A stretch of 34,153 nucleotides of DNA from Chryseobacterium gleum (GCA_945903645.1 CAMDOM010000038.1:1-34153); one strand, 5' to 3'. Shown: positions 15,377 to 23,316, numbered from the stretch's first letter. A program made the numbers and translations. The notes: generated by a model from the letters alone, not told the origin.

Positions 15377-16242
15377 ACTCCCCTGAGCCGCCTTCTCGGC
15401 TCCAATTCGCTGTCATACACCCGCTTAATGCCATCGCCCAGTCCTTTCTCCACCGTACGGATGTCGCGGACGAGGCGCTCCATGCCCACAGGTTCCACAC
15501 TGGCGGCATGGTCTGTGCCCCACATGGCGCGGTCGAGCGTGAAATGCCGCTCTACGAAATTCGCACCCAATGTTACTGCGGCAACAGTAGTGGTGAGGCC
15601 GGTTTCATGGCCTGAGTATCCGATTACAGCTTTTGGATACCGCTCGCGCAATGTGGCTATCATGCTCAGGTTCAGCTCCGAAGGGTCGCATGGATAGGCC
15701 GAAGTACTATGGGCAATCATCAGCCCTTCCTCGCCAAGGAAATCAACAGCAGCATCAATCTCGTCAATGGTGCTCATGCCAGTGCTTATCATCACAGGCT
15801 TCCCTGTGCGCTTCACAGCCCCAAGAAGTTCAAGGTCGGTGAGCGAAGCGCTTGCCATCTTGTAGAAAGGTGGGTCGAAACGATTAATGAATTCCACAGA
15901 AGGGATGTCCCAACAAGATGCGGTCCAGTCAAGGCCCAATTGACGGCAATGGCGGTCAATATCGGCATAGTCCGCCTCACCGAATTCAATCCGTTGCTTG
16001 TACTCAATGTAGCTCATCTCTCCCCATGGGGTTTCTCTGCGCCTTGCCCACTGGTCGCGCGGCACGCAGATTTCGGGTGTGCGCTTTTGAAATTTCACAC
16101 AGTCGGCACCCGTGCGTTTTGCTTCGTCAAGCATCCGTTTGGCAATGTACAATTCGCCATTGTGGTTAATACCTACCTCTGCAATAACATAGACCGGATG
16201 CCCGGCCCCGATAATCCTGTCGCTAATTCTTACTTCTGCCAT
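15373..16242 (-). CDS. NeuB-family ulosonic acid synthase lacking the SAF domain
   Basis: The 289-residue enzyme has the TIM-barrel of N-acetylneuraminate/legionaminate/pseudaminate synthases. It shows AEVGINHNGE (21-30), DCVKFQKR (47-54), MISTGMST, HSTSAYPC, GYSGHETG and VERHFTLDR. These residues bind PEP, the metal and the sugar aldehyde. The reaction condenses PEP with an aldose to give a 3-deoxy-2-ulosonic acid. Family members are normally about 340 residues and end in an antifreeze-like SAF domain; this one stops right after the barrel (SELEPRRRLRGV). The SAF domain normally reaches into the partner's active site, so the acceptor is probably different. It overlaps the KdsC-like gene by 13 bases. 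Confidence 0.88.
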   Translation of the reverse strand: MAEVRISDRIIGAGHPVYVIAEVGINHNGELYIAKRMLDEAKRTGADCVKFQKRTPEICVPRDQWARRRETPWGEMSYIEYKQRIEFGEADYADIDRHCRQLGLDWTASCWDIPSVEFINRFDPPFYKMASASLTDLELLGAVKRTGKPVMISTGMSTIDEIDAAVDFLGEEGLMIAHSTSAYPCDPSELNLSMIATLRERYPKAVIGYSGHETGLTTTVAAVTLGANFVERHFTLDRAMWGTDHAASVEPVGMERLVRDIRTVEKGLGDGIKRVYDSELEPRRRLRGV

Positions 16243-16757
16243 GATTCTGCTTTTGATTTGATTATTAGTTCTGCAACATCCCTAAAGGCCCCATGACCTC
16301 CCGGTTCTGTGCTAATGAAGTGCGCCACCTCCTTGGCAAAATGCACCGCATCGGCAGGGCAGCATGCCAGACCGACCATGCCCAATGCCTCCACATCATT
16401 TGTATCGTCTCCGATGTAGGCCATTTCACTCAATGCGATGCCTGTGCGGTCTGCGATGTCACGGAGTATGGCGGGTTTGTCCTTTATGCCCAGATGAAGC
16501 TCGGTTATCTTCAGCTTCTCCGCCCTTTTGACAACCGATGGTGACACCTCACCTGTGATAATGGCAGTGTCGATGCCGCATTGCTTTCGCAAACGCTCAA
16601 CGCCCATCCCATCACGGATGGAGAAACGTTTTAACTCTTCACCGGCACTGGAGTAATAGACACCGTTATCCGTAAGGACACCATCGCAGTCGGTGAGCAC
16701 TATGCGGACCTTCATCGCACGTTCCAGTATCTCTATCGGAGTATCCAACTTGTCCAT
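16230..16757 (-). CDS. KdsC-like HAD phosphatase (ulosonate-phosphate phosphatase)
   Basis: The 175-residue enzyme of the HAD subclass C0 (KdsC/YrbI) type has the nucleophile and acid Asp in LTDCDGVLTD (D23 and D25), the motif-II Thr in IITGE, a Lys in GIKDKP, and GDDTND (116-121). Such enzymes remove phosphate from Kdo-8-P, Neu5Ac-9-P or Kdn-9-P as tetramers without a cap domain. Its position directly upstream of, and overlapping, the NeuB-like gene suggests that the condensation product is phosphorylated, meaning the aldose acceptor carries a phosphate. It starts six bases after the SDR stop. The specific substrate is not deducible. Confidence 0.87.
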   Translation of the reverse strand: MDKLDTPIEILERAMKVRIVLTDCDGVLTDNGVYYSSAGEELKRFSIRDGMGVERLRKQCGIDTAIITGEVSPSVVKRAEKLKITELHLGIKDKPAILRDIADRTGIALSEMAYIGDDTNDVEALGMVGLACCPADAVHFAKEVAHFISTEPGGHGAFRDVAELIIKSKAESWQK

Positions 16758-16763
16758 GCTGCC

Positions 16764-17552
16764 TTAGATTGCCGTCCAACCACCATCTACCACTAGATTG
16801 GCCCCGCTCATATAGGCCGAAGCATCGCTGGCAAGGAACACGACCGCGCCTCTGTAGTCACTCGGTCGAGCCATCCGTCCCAGAACGGTCCGGGCCGAAT
16901 AGTTCTTAATAAAAAACGCATCCTGACCATTTTCAACCCCTCCTGGTGACAGGCTGTTGACACGCACTCCATCCTTACCCCAATATGCGGCTAAGTAGCG
17001 TGTGAAATTGAGCACCGCTCCCTTACAGGTAGGGTAGGAAGGGCTTTTGAAGAACTTCTGATTGCCGTCTTCATCGCGGTAGATGCTCTGGTCTGGGCCG
17101 ACCATACCGTATGTCGATGCGATATTGATTATGCTGCCTGAGCCTTTCCGGGCCATCACGGTGCCAAAGACCTGCGATGCAAGGAACACCCCTGTGACGT
17201 TCACCTCAAGGCTCTTTTTCCACGTTTCGAGCGGGAAGAATTCAAAGCGCGACTGCTCTCCCGCCTGTTCGGGCTTCTCGAACATGTCATTGATAGCGGC
17301 ATTGTTCACTAGTATGTCTATGGTGCCAAAGCGTTCCAATGCGGCATCGCGCGCTTGTTCCAACGATGCGATGGAGGTCACATCCACATTCAGGCCCAGA
17401 TGCTCGCCCAGCAGCGATGACATGTCCACCGAGATGTCGGCCGCCACCACATGCGCCCCAGCCATTGCCAAGGCGGTGCAATGCTCACGACCCAACAGAC
17501 CTGTGGCACCCGTGACTACCGCCACTTTTCCCTTGAGGGAGAACATGTCCAT
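16764..17552 (-). CDS. Short-chain dehydrogenase/reductase
   Basis: The 262-residue classical SDR has the cofactor loop TGATGLLG (14-21), an acidic residue after strand 2 (AADIS, favouring NAD), NNAAIND, catalytic Ser in NIASTYG, and a YPTCK catalytic Tyr/Lys pair. PGGVENGQD and the end VVDGGWTAI are typical. An insert after the catalytic Ser (DQSIYRDEDGNQKFFKS) resembles sugar-related SDRs found in ulosonic acid clusters such as PtmA. The start codon shares its A with the stop of the aminotransferase gene (TGATG). It probably oxidises or reduces a sugar intermediate; direction and substrate are unknown. Confidence 0.85.
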   Translation of the reverse strand: MDMFSLKGKVAVVTGATGLLGREHCTALAMAGAHVVAADISVDMSSLLGEHLGLNVDVTSIASLEQARDAALERFGTIDILVNNAAINDMFEKPEQAGEQSRFEFFPLETWKKSLEVNVTGVFLASQVFGTVMARKGSGSIINIASTYGMVGPDQSIYRDEDGNQKFFKSPSYPTCKGAVLNFTRYLAAYWGKDGVRVNSLSPGGVENGQDAFFIKNYSARTVLGRMARPSDYRGAVVFLASDASAYMSGANLVVDGGWTAI

Positions 17553-18889
17553 CAGAATTTCACTTTTCGGAAAACAGGCTCCAACGGAAGCCCGCGCAAA
17601 CGTGATGCTGCATCGCCCTTCTCCACAGCGTCTTTCAGCAATGGAAGAACCTCACGATAGACAGCCAAGGTGTGGTCAATATCTGCTTGCGTATGTGTAA
17701 AACACACATTGTGGAAACCACCCCAAAGAATGCCGCGCTTGATAAGCTCTTGTTGAAAGAATGACTTCAGGATTAATGGGTCGCCAGCATTCTCATTGAA
17801 TGTAATCATGGTGCGACATGGATAACCGATGATTCCAGTAATCCCGGCCATGCCCAGTTCGTTCACTATGGCTGCATAGCCTTCTTTGAGCTGTTTGCCC
17901 TTCTCCCAAAGCACCTTCTGCACAGACTTCTCTCGCATTTCTTCCAACGTGGCCTTTGTGGCGGCCAACGACAGTGCCTCGCCACCGAATGTGGTGAAGA
18001 AGAATACGGCCTGATCGAACAAACGCATCACGTCCTTGCGGCCTGTGATGAAGGCGATGGGCATACCATTAGCCACTGCTTTGCTATAGACCGCAAGGTC
18101 GGGCTTTATGCCAAAGAACTCCTGCGCACCGCCAAGGGCCACACGGAAGCCGGTCCACATCTCATCGAATATCAGCAGTGTGCCATTTGCGCGGCAAATC
18201 TCCTGCAATTCTTGTAAGAATCCCTCTTTCGCCTGCTCGAATACGAAGGGTTCCAAAATCACGGCTGCGGTATCGGTATCCAAGGCGGCTTTCACTGATT
18301 CGATGTCATTGTATTTGAATGTGCCGGTCAAGGCCTTCACCTCGGCCGGAATGCCATAATCACGAGCCGTGGTTGCAATATACCAGTCGTGCCATCCATG
18401 GTATCCGCAGCACAGCACCTTGCTACGACCGGTGAACGCCCGTGCCACTCGAATGGCCGCAGAACACACGTCTGCCCCGCTTTTGCTGATGCGCACCATC
18501 TCGGCATTGGGGACGATGTCGCAGATCATCTGGCTCACCTCATATTCCAGACGGTGCATGAGGCTGAAAGTGATTCCCTTGGCAAGCTGCGTGCTAATGG
18601 CCTCGTCCACCTTTGGATAGCAGTAGCCCAGGACCACTGGGCCGATGCCCATATTGAAGTCGATGTATTCATTGCCGTCCACATCCCAGATATGACCATT
18701 CTTGCCGCGCTCGGCAAACTTGGGTGCGACACCGTTCACGTGCTGCGAAGGGCCTTTGGCAAGGGTCTGGGTCACGGGAGGCATGATGCCCAACGCACGC
18801 TGATACAGAGCTTCAGAGTTCGTGATATCCGGATAATCGATGTTGAAAGCAACGGTATTGGCCTTCCGTGTGGTGACGATATCAAACAT
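17552..18889 (-). CDS. Class III aminotransferase, glutamate-1-semialdehyde-aminotransferase-like
   Basis: The 445-residue PLP enzyme of the GSAM branch has GHIWDVDGNEYIDFNMGIGP, the phosphate loop SGADVCSAAIR, YHGWHDWY, D242-E243 (IFDEMWTGFR) and the Schiff-base lysine K270 in YSKAVANGMP. It differs from true HemL: the lysine motif is not GKIIGGG-like, and it sits in a sugar operon rather than with haem genes. It probably aminates a keto or aldehyde sugar intermediate, or acts as an aminomutase. It overlaps the transketolase C-subunit gene by eight bases and the SDR gene by one base. The N-terminal 20 residues are extra to the fold. Confidence 0.87.
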   Translation of the reverse strand: MFDIVTTRKANTVAFNIDYPDITNSEALYQRALGIMPPVTQTLAKGPSQHVNGVAPKFAERGKNGHIWDVDGNEYIDFNMGIGPVVLGYCYPKVDEAISTQLAKGITFSLMHRLEYEVSQMICDIVPNAEMVRISKSGADVCSAAIRVARAFTGRSKVLCCGYHGWHDWYIATTARDYGIPAEVKALTGTFKYNDIESVKAALDTDTAAVILEPFVFEQAKEGFLQELQEICRANGTLLIFDEMWTGFRVALGGAQEFFGIKPDLAVYSKAVANGMPIAFITGRKDVMRLFDQAVFFFTTFGGEALSLAATKATLEEMREKSVQKVLWEKGKQLKEGYAAIVNELGMAGITGIIGYPCRTMITFNENAGDPLILKSFFQQELIKRGILWGGFHNVCFTHTQADIDHTLAVYREVLPLLKDAVEKGDAASRLRGLPLEPVFRKVKF

Positions 18890-19790
18890 GTTGTGTCATT
18901 TTTTCGGTGATGCGTTGTGCGATTTTTTTGCCTGTAAACCCTTCATGTTCCAAAACGGCAGGTAGCAGTGCGGGACGGAACCAGCGGTCGTTGAGCGAAA
19001 TAGGAATGACCTTAGCGGTTTGTTGGGACTCAAGCAGAAGTTCGGCCAGTATGGAATAGAGTCCTCCAATGCGGAAATGGTCTTCGACCGTAACGATGAA
19101 TCTGCTGCGGCCCACGGCCGATAGAACCGCATCGCTGTCTATTGGCTTGAGACTTCTGAGATTGACAAGACCAACACTGAGTCCTTGTTTCTCCATCTCT
19201 GCTTTGGCAAGAAGTGCCTGCTCGAAAAGCAGACCATAAACTAGAATGGTGACATCCGTGCCTTCAGCGACCACTTCTGCCTTTCCAATTTCGAAGTCTT
19301 TCGCGTGGATGAAATCGGTTTTTCGCGTATTGAGTCGCACATAGCTGGCATGGGGCGAGTTCCAAATGGTCGGCAGGGCCTTCAACAAATCGTCCTCATC
19401 GGCCGGGGCGAACACCTGCATGTTCGGTATGCCACGCATCAAGGCCACATCCTCCACCGCCTGATGGGTCGGACCGTTGCCATCGCTTAAGAAACCGGGC
19501 ACGAAGCTGGACAGCTTTACCGGAAGATTTCCTAGACCCACATCGGTACGGATGAATTCAAAGGCACGCATCGTAAGGAAGGCCGAGAGGGCGTGGACAA
19601 TCGGGGTTCTTCCTCTGAGAGCGAGACCTGCAGCCGCACCTATCATGCACTGTTCGGTGATGCCTGTGTCGATGAACCTTGGCCCCAACACTGCAGGGAG
19701 GTTACGGATAAGTGCCCGATTTTCAGCTGTCATCACGATGAACCGCTCGTCAGCTAGGGCCATTTCGCCTATTAGTTTCTCATAGCTCAT
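18882..19790 (-). CDS. Split transketolase, C-terminal subunit
   Basis: The 302 residues cover the pyrimidine-binding and C-terminal domains of transketolase. The cofactor-activating glutamate is E46 in DTGITEQ, and a DGNGPTHQAVEDVALMRGIP loop follows as in transketolases. VLVYGLLFEQALLAKAEME and VEDHFRIGGLYS belong to the C-terminal domain. It needs the ThDP-phosphate domain encoded by the upstream gene, whose stop shares a base with this start (TAATG). Split transketolases transfer C2 ketol units and are often specialised for unusual sugars. It lies centrally in the ulosonic-acid-like operon, which suggests a biosynthetic and not a pentose-phosphate role. Confidence 0.9.
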   Translation of the reverse strand: MSYEKLIGEMALADERFIVMTAENRALIRNLPAVLGPRFIDTGITEQCMIGAAAGLALRGRTPIVHALSAFLTMRAFEFIRTDVGLGNLPVKLSSFVPGFLSDGNGPTHQAVEDVALMRGIPNMQVFAPADEDDLLKALPTIWNSPHASYVRLNTRKTDFIHAKDFEIGKAEVVAEGTDVTILVYGLLFEQALLAKAEMEKQGLSVGLVNLRSLKPIDSDAVLSAVGRSRFIVTVEDHFRIGGLYSILAELLLESQQTAKVIPISLNDRWFRPALLPAVLEHEGFTGKKIAQRITEKMTQHV

Positions 19791-20647
19791 TATCGCACAG
19801 TCATGGTTTCAGATATGATGTTGGCACCGTCTTTTCCATTCAATTCGTCCAGTAGTTGGTCTACCTCGTTATCGCTGAAGTTGCAGAACCAACGATCGGC
19901 ACGCTCGGAGATGCTTGGGAGGCCTTGACCACGAATCGTGTCGCAGATAATGACCGAAGGTTTTTCAGTATGAAAAGGCAACGCCCTGAATGTCTCATCA
20001 AGCTGGTTGAAGTCGTGGCCATTGATGCGTTTCACGGAACAGCCGAAGGCCTCAAATTTGGCGGCCAGCGGTTCGAGCGGGATAAGTTCTTCAGTCTTCA
20101 CATTGGCCTGAAAGTGATTACGATCCACTACCAGAGTCCAATTGTTCAACTTGTAAGCACTGGCAACAAGCAACGCTTCCCAGACCGAACCCTCGTCCAA
20201 CTCACCGTCACCGGTAAGCACCATCACACGGTTGTCGCCTCCGCGTAGGCGCACATCCAACGCCACGCCTATTGACACGGCTGGCAAGTGGCCCAAAGAC
20301 CCGCTGTGGAACTCCACTCCAGGGACATTCCGGTTCGGATGCCAGTAAATGCTGTCATCAGGACTGAGGTGATTGGTCAATCTGGCTCTTTCGATGTAGC
20401 CCATCTCAGCGAAAACCCCGTAGAGCGCGGGAACATCGTGACCCTTGCTCAGAAAAAAGAAATCTCTATTCGAATCTTCAGTCCTGTCGGGCGCGATGTT
20501 CAGAAATCCATTGTACAGATAGGTCATGATGTCCGCGCACGAAAGCGAGGCTCCGATGAAACAGCCGCCATTGCCTGACATGCGTACAATATGCCCGCGC
20601 ACTCGCAACGCTAATTCCTGTAGCCCCTTATTCTCCTCTATTGTCAT
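19790..20647 (-). CDS. Split transketolase, N-terminal (ThDP-binding) subunit
   Basis: The 285 residues form the ThDP-diphosphate domain. The motif GDGELDEGSVWEA (147-159) with VVDRNHFQ (173-180) is the classical ThDP-binding signature, and FFFLSKGHDVPALYG, HPNRNVPGVEF and SGSLGHLP are transketolase active-site segments with conserved His residues. It pairs with the C-terminal subunit gene immediately downstream. The ATG directly abuts the stop of the cytidylyltransferase gene without a gap. Donor and acceptor cannot be named from sequence. A combined length of about 587 residues is slightly less than a fused transketolase of about 660. Confidence 0.9.
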   Translation of the reverse strand: MTIEENKGLQELALRVRGHIVRMSGNGGCFIGASLSCADIMTYLYNGFLNIAPDRTEDSNRDFFFLSKGHDVPALYGVFAEMGYIERARLTNHLSPDDSIYWHPNRNVPGVEFHSGSLGHLPAVSIGVALDVRLRGGDNRVMVLTGDGELDEGSVWEALLVASAYKLNNWTLVVDRNHFQANVKTEELIPLEPLAAKFEAFGCSVKRINGHDFNQLDETFRALPFHTEKPSVIICDTIRGQGLPSISERADRWFCNFSDNEVDQLLDELNGKDGANIISETMTVR

Positions 20648-21439
20648 TCAGATGGTCCTGGTTTGTGATGCGTCAATCGTAGTAAGCTCGGTCAGATGAT
20701 GGCGATACCAGTTGACTCCGACATATGCCGAGTTCAGTTGCATAATGTCAGGCCTTGCCTCCAACAAGTTGAGTATGTCGTTCAATCCGAAATGCCTGCC
20801 TTCCTTGAACAGCTCTGCAAACACCGCGTTGATAAAAAGATAATCGTCCATGTAATCTATGGTGAACCGATGAGACATGGAAAGGTCATGCCCAGTCTCC
20901 CATTCCAAATTGAGCAGCGAGTATCGGTTCGGGCGCTCCCAGATGTAGGGCGTGGTATGCTCGCGTTCAAAGTCTTTGATTGCCATTCTCCAAGCACTTT
21001 CAAGAGCCGTAAAGCGCATCACCTCCACATCATTGCCATCGGGATATGTGGCAGGGTGAAGGTTACTTGCATAATCTGCCCCACTTTCATGGAAGGCGTG
21101 TATGACACGGTCTATGATGTCAGGGGAAATGAGTGGGCAATCGGATGGAATCTTCAGCACAGTGGACGCATGGTAGAGCAAGGCGCATTTATAGTGTCTG
21201 TCGAGCAGGTCGGTCGGGTGACCCCTGAAACAGGAGATGCCATGCTTTTCACAAAGCTTCTCAACCGCATCATCCTCGCTGTCCACTGTGGTAGCGACCA
21301 CCACCTTGCCAATGAGGCGGGCCGCCTTCACCCTTTCAACCATGCGCACTAGCAATGGTTTTCCTGCAATATCGAGGAAGATCTTCCCGGGCAGTCTGGT
21401 ACTGCCAGACCGAGCCTGTATGATGGTCAGAGTGCTCAT
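20648..21439 (-). CDS. SpsF-type cytidylyltransferase
   Basis: The protein is 263 residues from the ATG at 21439. The nucleotide-binding signature TIIQARSGSTRLPGK is at 5-19, with VVVATTVDSEDDAVEKLCEK, RGHPTDLLDRHY and LKIPSDCPLISPDIIDRV typical of the SpsF/CMP-Kdo-synthetase-like family. It is expected to form a CMP-activated sugar acid from CTP. SpsF partners NeuB-like SpsE in Bacillus spore-coat polysaccharide loci. Twelve further in-frame codons exist upstream, but this ATG overlaps the stop of the preceding gene as ATGA, and the fold begins here. The C-terminal 60 residues (YVGVNWYRHHL) extend beyond the core. Confidence 0.85.
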   Translation of the reverse strand: MSTLTIIQARSGSTRLPGKIFLDIAGKPLLVRMVERVKAARLIGKVVVATTVDSEDDAVEKLCEKHGISCFRGHPTDLLDRHYKCALLYHASTVLKIPSDCPLISPDIIDRVIHAFHESGADYASNLHPATYPDGNDVEVMRFTALESAWRMAIKDFEREHTTPYIWERPNRYSLLNLEWETGHDLSMSHRFTIDYMDDYLFINAVFAELFKEGRHFGLNDILNLLEARPDIMQLNSAYVGVNWYRHHLTELTTIDASQTRTI

Positions 21440-22479
21440 GCCGCAACAGACACGTTTTCGTGCTGTCGATACCAAGAGGCAAACTGCCGCTTGCCGCCCT
21501 TGTAATCCAGAAATGCCTCGCAGATGCCGGAGATCTTGAGAGCCGTAGAGCCACCGTTCTGCAACGGGGCACGGGAATACAGCTCTTGCAGGTCAAAGTA
21601 GGAATGCACAGGGATACCGAGTGCAATTCCGACATAGACAACAGTGGAGAGCTGTGTGATTAACTCACAGCTATTGGCAATCATTTCTTCGGTGTTGCCT
21701 TCGGTGTATATAAGGGCATCACTTGGGGACCAACGCCTCACTTCGTCCGTGGCTCTGACATGGTCTTCGTTTGGATGGAACTTGAAAAGAAGCCTTCTTC
21801 CACCTGCTATGGCGGTACATCTCCGAATGAAAGCCTCACGGTCATCCAGACCTTTCATCTCACGGATGTCTGAGGTTGCCACCATCACGTAGCCATGATG
21901 GGGGAAATCATTGTTCCGATAGGCGATACAGTTATCGTAATTGATGATACCGGTAACGAATATCCGACCACGGTCGGTTCCCCACCGTGCAAAATGATCG
22001 CGATACCCTTCTGACCCCGCACAATAGACGTCACACAGATTGCGGGTGCCATTAAGCGAAGTGTCGAAGGCCATGAATCCTGGCATTCGGAGTTTATTTA
22101 CCATTTTGGCCCAAGATGTCATCGGGTCAGTCATGCCCTCTTGCACGAACACGGTCTTGCAGGCCAAGAGACGGTCAGGAACAATCATGTCTGTACAGCA
22201 CACCACCAGATCATACCCGCTGCCGAAGCGCTCGGCCTGAAAATCCTCTTGAAGTCCATGCTCCTTCAAATAGGCATCGGCCATGGCCTTCCTCCGATAG
22301 CCCATTATGGTGTTCTCGAAGGCTCCAAGCTCGCGGGCGAAACGACCAATGCGACTATCGGGAAAAAGTTGCGTGAAGTAATGGTCGTGGGACGGGAGAC
22401 ATTGTGAAATGGCGTGCATTTGACGACACTGATTGAGCGATCCCACAATGTAAAGTATTCGTTTCCCTTTCATTTCCAA
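21436..22479 (-). CDS. Putative GT-B-like glycosyl/glycerophospho-transferase, first gene of the operon
   Basis: The 347-residue soluble protein starts MKGKRILYIVGSLNQ, a Rossmann beta-strand. Its second half carries FKFHPNEDHVR, a typical nucleotide-binding His-Pro loop, and ELITQLSTVVYVGIALGIPV. The latter resembles the donor-site helix in capsule Kdo-transferase-like, CDP-glycerol and UDP-GlcNAc-epimerase-like GT-B proteins. No signal or membrane helix is present. As first gene of an operon ending in CMP-sugar activation, it may be the transferase for that sugar, but no sialyltransferase family signature is recognised. The ATG two codons later (22473) is an alternative start. Confidence 0.55.
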   Translation of the reverse strand: MEMKGKRILYIVGSLNQCRQMHAISQCLPSHDHYFTQLFPDSRIGRFARELGAFENTIMGYRRKAMADAYLKEHGLQEDFQAERFGSGYDLVVCCTDMIVPDRLLACKTVFVQEGMTDPMTSWAKMVNKLRMPGFMAFDTSLNGTRNLCDVYCAGSEGYRDHFARWGTDRGRIFVTGIINYDNCIAYRNNDFPHHGYVMVATSDIREMKGLDDREAFIRRCTAIAGGRRLLFKFHPNEDHVRATDEVRRWSPSDALIYTEGNTEEMIANSCELITQLSTVVYVGIALGIPVHSYFDLQELYSRAPLQNGGSTALKISGICEAFLDYKGGKRQFASWYRQHENVSVAA

Positions 22480-22501
22480 ATAGTTGCATTTTACTGCTCG
22501 T

Positions 22502-22509
22502 CAAAGGTA
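22502..22509 (-). promoter_or_regulatory. -7 box (TACCTTTG) of the ulosonic-acid-like operon
   Basis: Full TAnnTTTG match 22 bases before the first ATG (22479). The -33 position lacks TTG. This is the only good promoter seen for the minus-strand genes from 22479 to 14937. Confidence 0.45.
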
Positions 22510-22686
22510 AATGGAGATTTAGCGGCTCATTTAGACTACTCAGAAACGTAACATTAACGTCACAGAAAGAAAATAATACGAGGGCTGGGATTATATTATG
22601 TTAACTTTAATAACAAAAATAGAGAGACTCTCGTCCTTGGCAACTTTCTTTGTCCTAATCCAAATTAAACGCAGAAGGTGTAACGG

Positions 22687-23232
22687 CTATGGAAAGAGAC
22701 GTTCGAAAACTTTCTCGCCAGTAACAGGGTCAATGCCAAAAAGGTCTACATGCACGACCGTGGGCATGAGAAAGCCTTCTTTGGCTTCAATATAGATACG
22801 CTTTATTTCTGCGGGCTTTCCATTGATTGTCATAAGACCAACGTATTTACCAAATTTGTTCTTTGCAAGCGTCATGGTCCGGGCCTTAAAGGCCTTCAAG
22901 CGTATAAGATGATTTCCCGTCCCGTCATTCAGGTCTTCAAAAGTTACACCATACACTGCCATTTCCTCAAATTTGCTTAGTTCGGCACGCACACCATTGT
23001 TCAACTCATAGTGCAGCCAATAGGCGTCTACTGGTCGTTCGCGGCTCAATCGGCCAGACCCGTCAATCTTTGCCTCATAAATCACGGTATTAGTATTCTT
23101 GGAACGCTGCAGATAGAAAAGCATGTTCGAGATTTTGGATGGCTTTGGCAGTACCTTGCCAGTCAAGGTAATCTGCCCGGTCACTGAGGAGCAGAAGAAA
23201 ATTAGGAGGACTGATATTCGCAGGAACTTCAT
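22687..23232 (-). CDS. DUF4833 exported protein, copy 2 (right border of island)
   Basis: The 181-residue protein has a signal peptide (MKFLRISVLLIFFCSSVTGQ) and the same domain as the protein at 12995-13531. Identical blocks include NMLFYLQRSKNTNTV, YVG-(x)-TING and AKEG; divergence is spread evenly elsewhere and the DNA is clearly diverged, so this is not a recent copy. Its function is unknown. It follows the intact sialidase-fold lipoprotein gene after 84 bases, and its -7 box lies seven bases before the ATG, as for copy 1. Base composition is intermediate between flank and island (28 of 60 G+C at 22741-22800). Confidence 0.8.
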   Translation of the reverse strand: MKFLRISVLLIFFCSSVTGQITLTGKVLPKPSKISNMLFYLQRSKNTNTVIYEAKIDGSGRLSRERPVDAYWLHYELNNGVRAELSKFEEMAVYGVTFEDLNDGTGNHLIRLKAFKARTMTLAKNKFGKYVGLMTINGKPAEIKRIYIEAKEGFLMPTVVHVDLFGIDPVTGEKVFERLFP

Positions 23233-23239
23233 GGTGCGG

Positions 23240-23247
23240 CAAAATTA
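23240..23247 (-). promoter_or_regulatory. -7 box (TAATTTTG) just before DUF4833 copy 2
   Basis: Matches TAnnTTTG and ends seven bases before the ATG at 23232, giving an almost leaderless message, the same geometry as at 13538-13545. No -33 TTG. Confidence 0.35.
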
Positions 23248-23316
23248 TCCAGAGACACTACATAGAATGTTACCGATGTCTAGTCATTCCTATAAGAAAG
23301 ATGAAACGGTCGAATC

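Noticed and set aside
17083-17700. 205-codon plus-strand open frame in the operon
   Set aside because: It is antisense to the SDR and aminotransferase genes. Its length reflects the G+C-rich coding strand opposite; it has no family pattern.
17552-18889. Annotation as hemL of haem biosynthesis
   Set aside because: The lysine motif and the operon context (NeuB, SpsF, transketolase) do not fit glutamate-1-semialdehyde aminomutase, although the fold is the same.
20696-21352. 218-codon plus-strand open frame
   Set aside because: It is the shadow of the SpsF-type gene, which has complete motifs on the other strand.
12995-23232. Recent tandem duplication or active excision by recombination between the DUF4833 copies
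   Set aside because: The DNA of the two copies differs at many synonymous positions, so identical stretches long enough for efficient recombination were not seen.
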